From Ochrobactrum sp. CGA5 (GTDB lineage Bacteria > Pseudomonadota > Alphaproteobacteria > Rhizobiales > Rhizobiaceae): a DNA stretch of 64,000 nucleotides. The number at the start of each line of letters is the position of its first letter. Positions within the stretch are counted from its first letter, which is position 1. The notes beneath the pieces are model-generated. The model saw only the letters and a list, made by a program, of their open reading frames with translations, searched no databases and was not told where the DNA came from. The stretch is taken from NCBI RefSeq assembly GCF_006345815.1, contig NZ_VCIG01000009.1:124001-188000 (forward strand). Reading direction: 5' to 3'. Both the position numbers and the translations under genes were made by a program. This document shows, piece after piece, positions 59,654-64,000 of the stretch.

Positions 59654-59686
59654 AAAAAAGAGCGGGACCGGACGGACCCACTCTTG
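59654..59686 (-). terminator. Rho-independent terminator after trmB
   Basis: On the minus strand AGAGTGGG-(10 nt)-CCCGCTCT is followed by TTTTTTG. It starts 76 bases after the trmB stop and marks the end of that transcription unit ahead of rimP. Confidence 0.88.
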
Positions 59687-59761
59687 TTCGTTCGACCAAG
59701 AATTTGAAAGTTATATACCAGCGGAAGCGGATTTTTTCAAGTCCCGCTTCCATCATGAAAT

Positions 59762-60463
59762 TCAAAGCCTGATAAAAGTCAGATAGGCAGCCCGGCGGCC
59801 CTCGCGAAAGGCCTTTGCCTCATAGCGCGTACCCGGCCAGCCCTCGTAAGCATCATTCCAGTCGGAGGGGCCTTCAGCCTGCCAGTCAAATGCCGGATGG
59901 CGACGACAATGCTGGAGCGTCCAGTTGACGTAATGCGCGATGTCGGAAGCAAACCGGAATTTTGCACCGGGCTTCAGGAGGCGGGCAAAGCGGTCGAGAT
60001 TGGCATCGCTGACGAAACGGCGCTTCCAGTGGCGGCGCTTGTGCCATGGATCAGGATAAAAGAGGTCGATACCCGACAATGAGGCGCTCGGCAGCCAGTC
60101 CAAAACCGCCGTTGCGTCCTCGTCGTAGAGGCGCAGGTTTTGCCGCGGCTCTCCATCCAACGCGGCCAGCATCTTGGCCATGCCGTTGATGAACGGCTCG
60201 ACCCCAATGAAGCCTGTCCGAGGATAGCGCCCCGTCTCATGGTGCAGATGCTCACCTCCGCCGAAACCGATCTCCAGGCGCACAGCATCTACCTTTGCCT
60301 CAAAAAGCGTGCACAGATTCTCTGGTGCCGGGCTTTCGACATCAATCTTCAGGCGCGGCAGAAGATCCTCAAACAGGTTCTTCTGATGGCTTCTCAGTGG
60401 CTTGCCGTGTCGACGGCCGAAAAAATTTCCAGCTCCGCGCAGAGGATGAGATTCTTCAGTCAT
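59762..60463 (-). CDS. trmB: tRNA (guanine-N7-)-methyltransferase
   Basis: TrmB makes m7G46 in the variable loop of tRNAs. The 233-residue SAM-dependent enzyme has the family SAM motif [13 protein letters not shown] and the signature [20 protein letters not shown]. It starts with an ATG at 60463 and is followed by a strong terminator. It is 188 bases downstream of metK with a dispersed repeat in between. Confidence 0.95.
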   Translation of the reverse strand: MTEESHPLRGAGNFFGRRHGKPLRSHQKNLFEDLLPRLKIDVESPAPENLCTLFEAKVDAVRLEIGFGGGEHLHHETGRYPRTGFIGVEPFINGMAKMLAALDGEPRQNLRLYDEDATAVLDWLPSASLSGIDLFYPDPWHKRRHWKRRFVSDANLDRFARLLKPGAKFRFASDIAHYVNWTLQHCRRHPAFDWQAEGPSDWNDAYEGWPGTRYEAKAFREGRRAAYLTFIRL

Positions 60464-60488
60464 ATTTTATCCGTCGGCCTCAGATCGG

Positions 60489-60562
60489 TGCTCTATCTAT
60501 TTGTTTTGACGCGCATTGGCTCCGAAAACCGCTTCACACTTTTCGGGACACGCTCCAATAGC
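60489..60562 (+). repeat. Dispersed Rhizobiales-type stem-loop repeat, copy C
   Basis: TCCGAAAACCGCTTCACAC plus TTTTCGGGA matches copy A at nearly every base of the core; the left flank GCTCTATCTATTTGTTTTGACGCGCAT equals the flank of copy B in reverse. It lies between metK and trmB. Confidence 0.82.
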
Positions 60563-60651
60563 AGAAGAGCGCGATCCAAGACCGCGCTCCTCGAAAGTCG
60601 TCGGGACACATAACGCCAAGCGGCTTGCGATGCAACTTTCCGGCAGGAAAG

Positions 60652-61914
60652 TTACGCTAACGCTGCCTTCAGCGCCTTGGTCAGATCCGTCTTCTCCCAC
60701 GAGAAGGAACCATCACGGCCCGGCTTGCGACCGAAATGACCATAAGACGAGGTCTTGGCATAGATCGGCTTGTTAAGGTCAAGATGCTTGCGAATGCCGG
60801 TCGGCGAGAGATCCATGACTTCACGAAGCGCTTCTTCGACCGCAGATTCGGCAACCTTGCCCGTGCCATGCAGGTCGACATAGACCGACAGCGGCTGTGC
60901 CACACCGATGGCATAGGAAAGCTGGATCGTGCAGCGTTCAGCAAGGTCGGCAGCAACAACGTTCTTGGCGAGATAGCGCGCGGCATAGGCGGCGGAGCGA
61001 TCGACCTTGGTAGTGTCCTTGCCCGAGAACGCGCCGCCTCCGTGTGGAGCGGCGCCGCCATAGGTATCCACGATGATCTTTCGCCCAGTCAGACCGGCAT
61101 CGCCGTCCGGCCCACCGATAACAAACTTGCCGGTCGGATTGATGTACCAGTTGCAGGTGGCTGCGATCGGAAGGTCGCCAAGTGCTTCCCTTATATAGGG
61201 TTCGACGACTGAACGCACCTTCTTCGAATCCCAGCTTGCATCCAGATGCTGTGTGGAAAGAACGATCTGCGTGACCTCAGCGGCCTTGCCGTTCTCATAG
61301 CGCACCGTGACCTGGCTCTTGGCGTCGGGTCCGAGTTTGCCTGCGTCGCCTTCTCCCTTGTGGCGGGCTTCAGCGAGTTTTTCGAGGATCTTGTGTGAAT
61401 AATAGATCGGCGCCGGCATGAGGTCGGGAGTTTCGCGGCAGGCATAACCGAACATAATGCCCTGATCTCCCGCCCCCTCTTCGCCCTGACGGTCGGCAGC
61501 GTTATCTACGCCCTGCGCAATATCGGCTGATTGCGGATGCAGAAGCACGTCAATCTTTACGGTTTTCCAGTTGAAGCCGTTCTGCTCATAGCCAATTTCC
61601 CGGATCGCTTTCCGCGCTGCCGAACGGAAGCGTGAAGGATTGATCAGCGGATGTCCGGCAGCATCGTGGGCGATAGTGCCGTCCTTATTCTTCTTCAGGA
61701 AAGTATCCGGCACGCGCACCTCGCCTGCAATAACCACGCGATTGGTGGTGGCAAGCGTTTCGCACGCAACGCGGACAGACCATGGATCGACGCCGGTGCG
61801 GCGCGCTTCCTTATAGATCATATCCACAATTTCGTCGGAGATGCGGTCGCAAACCTTGTCCGGATGTCCTTCGGACACAGATTCGCTGGTGAAGAGATAA
61901 GAACTGCGCGACAC
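60652..61914 (-). CDS. metK: S-adenosylmethionine synthetase
   Basis: MetK makes SAM from methionine and ATP. The GTG at 61914 ([20 protein letters not shown]) lies 8 bases after GAGGGG and gives 420 residues; a longer frame to 62001 would include the leader hairpins. The ATP-binding GHPDKV, the [12 protein letters not shown] loop and [22 protein letters not shown] are intact. Its leader has a promoter and two hairpins (see separate entries). It lies upstream of trmB, and shares its strand with the PhrR-like regulator. Confidence 0.97.
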   Translation of the reverse strand: MSRSSYLFTSESVSEGHPDKVCDRISDEIVDMIYKEARRTGVDPWSVRVACETLATTNRVVIAGEVRVPDTFLKKNKDGTIAHDAAGHPLINPSRFRSAARKAIREIGYEQNGFNWKTVKIDVLLHPQSADIAQGVDNAADRQGEEGAGDQGIMFGYACRETPDLMPAPIYYSHKILEKLAEARHKGEGDAGKLGPDAKSQVTVRYENGKAAEVTQIVLSTQHLDASWDSKKVRSVVEPYIREALGDLPIAATCNWYINPTGKFVIGGPDGDAGLTGRKIIVDTYGGAAPHGGGAFSGKDTTKVDRSAAYAARYLAKNVVAADLAERCTIQLSYAIGVAQPLSVYVDLHGTGKVAESAVEEALREVMDLSPTGIRKHLDLNKPIYAKTSSYGHFGRKPGRDGSFSWEKTDLTKALKAALA

Positions 61915-61938
61915 GGGTAACCCCTCTTGAAAATCCAA

Positions 61939-61999
61939 CGGAGAATATCTCCGCCATGGAAACACAGTAGCGCCCGGAACAGGTCTCATCGTTCCGGGC
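61939..61999 (-). promoter_or_regulatory. Structured metK leader (two hairpins)
   Basis: The first hairpin, GCCCGGAAC-(10 nt)-GTTCCGGGC (61999 to 61972), has a 9-bp stem; the second, CGGAGA-TAT-TCTCCG (61953 to 61939), has 6 bp and ends 14 bases before the ribosome-binding site. They may control translation of metK. I could not match them to a named riboswitch class. Confidence 0.6.
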
Positions 62000-62008
62000 A
62001 CAGCAATG

Positions 62009-62037
62009 TGTTAGCGAAGTTGGGATTAAACCGTCAA
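62009..62037 (-). promoter_or_regulatory. Predicted promoter of metK
   Basis: On the minus strand TTGACG (62037-62032) and CTAACA (62014-62009) are 17 bases apart, resembling the rhizobial CTTGAC/CTATAT pattern. This would give a leader of about 90 bases beginning with the first hairpin. Confidence 0.6.
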
Positions 62038-62129
62038 TGCATATTCTTGTTGCGACAGCGCCTTGACGGGAAATTTCGTTCCAGACGGCAGTTTCTGATG
62101 GCTGAGACGCTGAAATTCGCGAAAATCTC

Positions 62130-62151
62130 GCGGGACATGGCTATGTCCCGC
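62130..62151 (-). terminator. Probable terminator after the PhrR-like gene
   Basis: GCGGGACAT-AGCC-ATGTCCCGC is a perfect 9-bp hairpin, followed on the minus strand by GAGATTTTCG. It lies 26 bases after the stop of the regulator gene, upstream of the metK promoter. Confidence 0.75.
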
Positions 62152-62177
62152 AGTTGCGGCTTTTCTGGCAGATGAAA

Positions 62178-62585
62178 TCAGTCAGCGTCCGCAGCGAGAG
62201 ACTTGACGAGATCAATGATCTTGCGGCGCACTTTCGGATCTGAAATTTTCGTGAAGGCACGGGTCAGTTGAACACCTTCATTGGAATTCAGAAAATCGAC
62301 CACATAGGTCGCTTCATTGTCTTCTGCAAAACCGGCTTGGTTCGAGGAGCCTGGTGCATCTTCAAAAAAGAAGGAAACCGGGACATTCAGAATTGCCGAG
62401 ATCGCCTGAAGTCGACTTGCACCAACACGATTGGTGCCTTTCTCGTATTTCTGGATTTGCTGAAACGTAATTCCGAGGCTTTCGCCAAGCTTTTCCTGAC
62501 TGAGGCCCAGCATGTTACGGCGGAGACGGATGCGGCTGCCGACATGCACGTCAATTGGATTGGGCTTCTTTTTATTCTCAATCAT
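62178..62585 (-). CDS. XRE-family transcriptional regulator (PhrR/SinR-like)
   Basis: This 135-residue protein has a Cro/CI helix-turn-helix near its N-terminus (GSRIRLRRNMLGLSQEKLGESLGITFQQIQKYEKG) and an uncharacterised C-terminal part ending KIIDLVKSLAADAD. Placement beside lnt mirrors the Sinorhizobium phrR-actA pair, where phrR responds to low pH and actA is the lnt homologue. The same role here is inferred. Confidence 0.88.
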   Translation of the reverse strand: MIENKKKPNPIDVHVGSRIRLRRNMLGLSQEKLGESLGITFQQIQKYEKGTNRVGASRLQAISAILNVPVSFFFEDAPGSSNQAGFAEDNEATYVVDFLNSNEGVQLTRAFTKISDPKVRRKIIDLVKSLAADAD

Positions 62586-62731
62586 ACAACTGTCACTCCT
62601 CGCAGCTGCGAGCTTTCATTCATGCTCTGTTCATCTGAACAGCGATAACAATAAGTTTTGGGAGGTAGTCTGACGATTTTTCCGCAAAAACCGTCGCCGC
62701 TGCGCCATAACAGCGTAACAATATTAGTCTG

Positions 62732-64000
62732 TCAATGAAAACGCCTGCCGATTGGCAGTCGGAAAGCCGCGCTCAACACGAGTAAGGTTAACAGCGCTAC
62801 CAGAGATTGTCGTGCGGCGGGCGGCGTGCCCCAAAATGGTGCACGAGGTGACGGTAGGTAAGCGTCAATGACTCCGACAGCATCGTGTGCAAGCCCGTCA
62901 GTGATTCGACCGTAAGCATCAACGACTGCTGAAAGTCCGTTATTGGCTGCACGAATGAGAGGGAGCCCCTGCTCTACGGCGCGAACCTGCGCCTGCCGGA
63001 AGTGCTGGTATGGACCGGGTGTATCACCGTACCAAGCATCGTTTGTCACGTTGATGATGGCGCTGGCTCTTTGGCCCGAATATTCAAGCTCATCCGGAAA
63101 AATGGCTTCATAACAAATGAGCGGCAAAAACGTTTGACCGCTTTTCACATTCAGCGCCCGGCGCGACGTACCTGCGGTAAACCCGCCCGGCATTTCCACT
63201 ACTTCCTGAAGCCCAAGCCTGCGCAGTAAATTTTCATAGGGAAGATATTCGCCGAAAGGAACCAGGTGCACCTTGTCGGCGGCATCAACGATCACGCCGC
63301 GATCATCAATCGTGTAAATTGAATTGTAGTAGCGCGGCTCGCCGCCTGTTGTTGCCTTCTCTTCGCGAACGGCACCGGTGAGCAGCACCTGCCCGCCCTG
63401 CAAAACCTCACCGATACGTGACAAAGCCTCGGGCGTGGATGTGAGAATATAAGGAACTGCCGTTTCCGGCCAGATGACCACATCAGGTTTGGGCTTGCCC
63501 TCAGCAGGCGCTTCGGCGGTCAGAGATATCAGCTTGTCAAAAATCGAGCGACGTTCGGCATTATCCCATTTCATGGTCTGTGCGATGGATGGTTGCACTA
63601 TGCGAACTGCGAGCGCGCCTTTTTCCTCACCGAGTGGCGGCGCTTTTGAAAGTGTCCAGGCACCAAAACCAACGTGACCGGCAATGAGCATCAGGGCAAA
63701 TACGATGCCGGTCCTTGCAAACCGCCCGCCAATCAGCAGAGCCGGCGCGGCAAAGACAAAGACAGCCACTGCACTCATTCCAACCAGGCCGAGCACGGAA
63801 ACCGATTGCATCAGGAGCGGGGTCGGCATTATGGCATAGCCGATGGCATTCCACGGGAAACCGGTGAACAGGAACAGGCGCAGCCATTCCGCCAGAGCAA
63901 AGCCGAACGCCAACGCGAAGACCCGCCCCAAACCGTCCGACCAGAAGATGCGTGCTACCATGGTTGCGAACGCATAGAACAACGCCAAAAATGCAGGCAG
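62732..64000 (-). CDS. lnt: Apolipoprotein N-acyltransferase (5' part outside window)
   Basis: Lnt adds the third acyl chain to outer-membrane lipoproteins. The visible part is the C-terminal 422 residues plus stop. It shows several membrane helices followed by a nitrilase domain with the catalytic triad in VIWPETAVPYI (Glu), VHLVPFGEYLPYE (Lys before this) and LICYEAIFPDE (Cys). A final helix (VALLTLLVLSAAFRL) ends it. The N-terminus lies beyond base 64000. A homologue (ActA) gives acid tolerance in Sinorhizobium. Confidence 0.95.
   Translation of the reverse strand: MPAFLALFYAFATMVARIFWSDGLGRVFALAFGFALAEWLRLFLFTGFPWNAIGYAIMPTPLLMQSVSVLGLVGMSAVAVFVFAAPALLIGGRFARTGIVFALMLIAGHVGFGAWTLSKAPPLGEEKGALAVRIVQPSIAQTMKWDNAERRSIFDKLISLTAEAPAEGKPKPDVVIWPETAVPYILTSTPEALSRIGEVLQGGQVLLTGAVREEKATTGGEPRYYNSIYTIDDRGVIVDAADKVHLVPFGEYLPYENLLRRLGLQEVVEMPGGFTAGTSRRALNVKSGQTFLPLICYEAIFPDELEYSGQRASAIINVTNDAWYGDTPGPYQHFRQAQVRAVEQGLPLIRAANNGLSAVVDAYGRITDGLAHDAVGVIDAYLPSPRAPFWGTPPAARQSLVALLTLLVLSAAFRLPIGRRFH

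Noticed and set aside
61915-62000. Named SAM riboswitch in the metK leader
   Set aside because: The hairpins are real, but I could not match the conserved loops of the SAM-II or SAM/SAH class, so no class name is given.

Overview
The window is ordinary core chromosome from an alphaproteobacterium of the order Hyphomicrobiales (Rhizobiales). It most likely comes from the Brucella/Ochrobactrum group. The signs are: a recR-ybaB-dnaX-SRP RNA block; a cysteine-free Irr-type Fur protein next to fabA-fabB-fabI; a PhrR-like regulator beside lnt; a Yej-type peptide importer with two tandem binding proteins; a complete Cpa/Tad pilus locus; and a dispersed short stem-loop repeat found at least five times. 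I cannot name the species from sequence alone. There is no phage, transposase, CRISPR array, tRNA or rRNA gene in the window.

Layout. 1-6.1 kb: recR (cut by the window edge), ybaB, dnaX, the 4.5S/SRP RNA, a HIT protein, nudC, pheA and kdsB. 6.3-15.8 kb: a membrane-anchored cytochrome c, then a tightly coupled operon of two peptide-binding proteins, YejB/E permeases, a double ATPase and a 2-hydroxyacid dehydrogenase. 15.8-18.7 kb: a four-gene overlapping operon (MoeB-like E1 enzyme, GNAT acetyltransferase, both halves of an aconitase-X dehydratase). 18.8-24.3 kb: an SH3 protein, a second 2-hydroxyacid dehydrogenase, and a leucyl aminopeptidase/MarR/NlpC-P60/hydrolase operon. 24.6-36.2 kb: Tad pilus genes in three blocks (tadD; pilin to tadC; a secretin-N protein plus two TadE-like pseudopilins).

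36.3-43.8 kb holds mutM, an enoyl-CoA hydratase, rpsT and dnaA-dnaN-recF. Near-consensus DnaA boxes beside an AT-rich tract lie upstream of dnaA, so this is either an origin or an autoregulatory site. 44.2-47.6 kb: irr and the fabA-fabB-fabI unsaturated fatty acid genes. 47.7-60.5 kb: rsmC-like, pnp, rpsO, truB, rbfA, infB, ylxR, nusA, rimP and trmB, all on the minus strand, a translation/RNA-metabolism supercluster broken by visible terminators. 60.6-64 kb: metK with a structured leader, the PhrR-like regulator and lnt (cut by the window edge).

I did not find a convincing undescribed system. The items most worth a second look are the metK leader RNA, the dispersed stem-loop repeat family, the possible origin upstream of dnaA, the large palindrome between nusA and ylxR, the orphan secretin-N protein of the pilus locus, and the coupling of MoeB-like, GNAT and aconitase-X genes.
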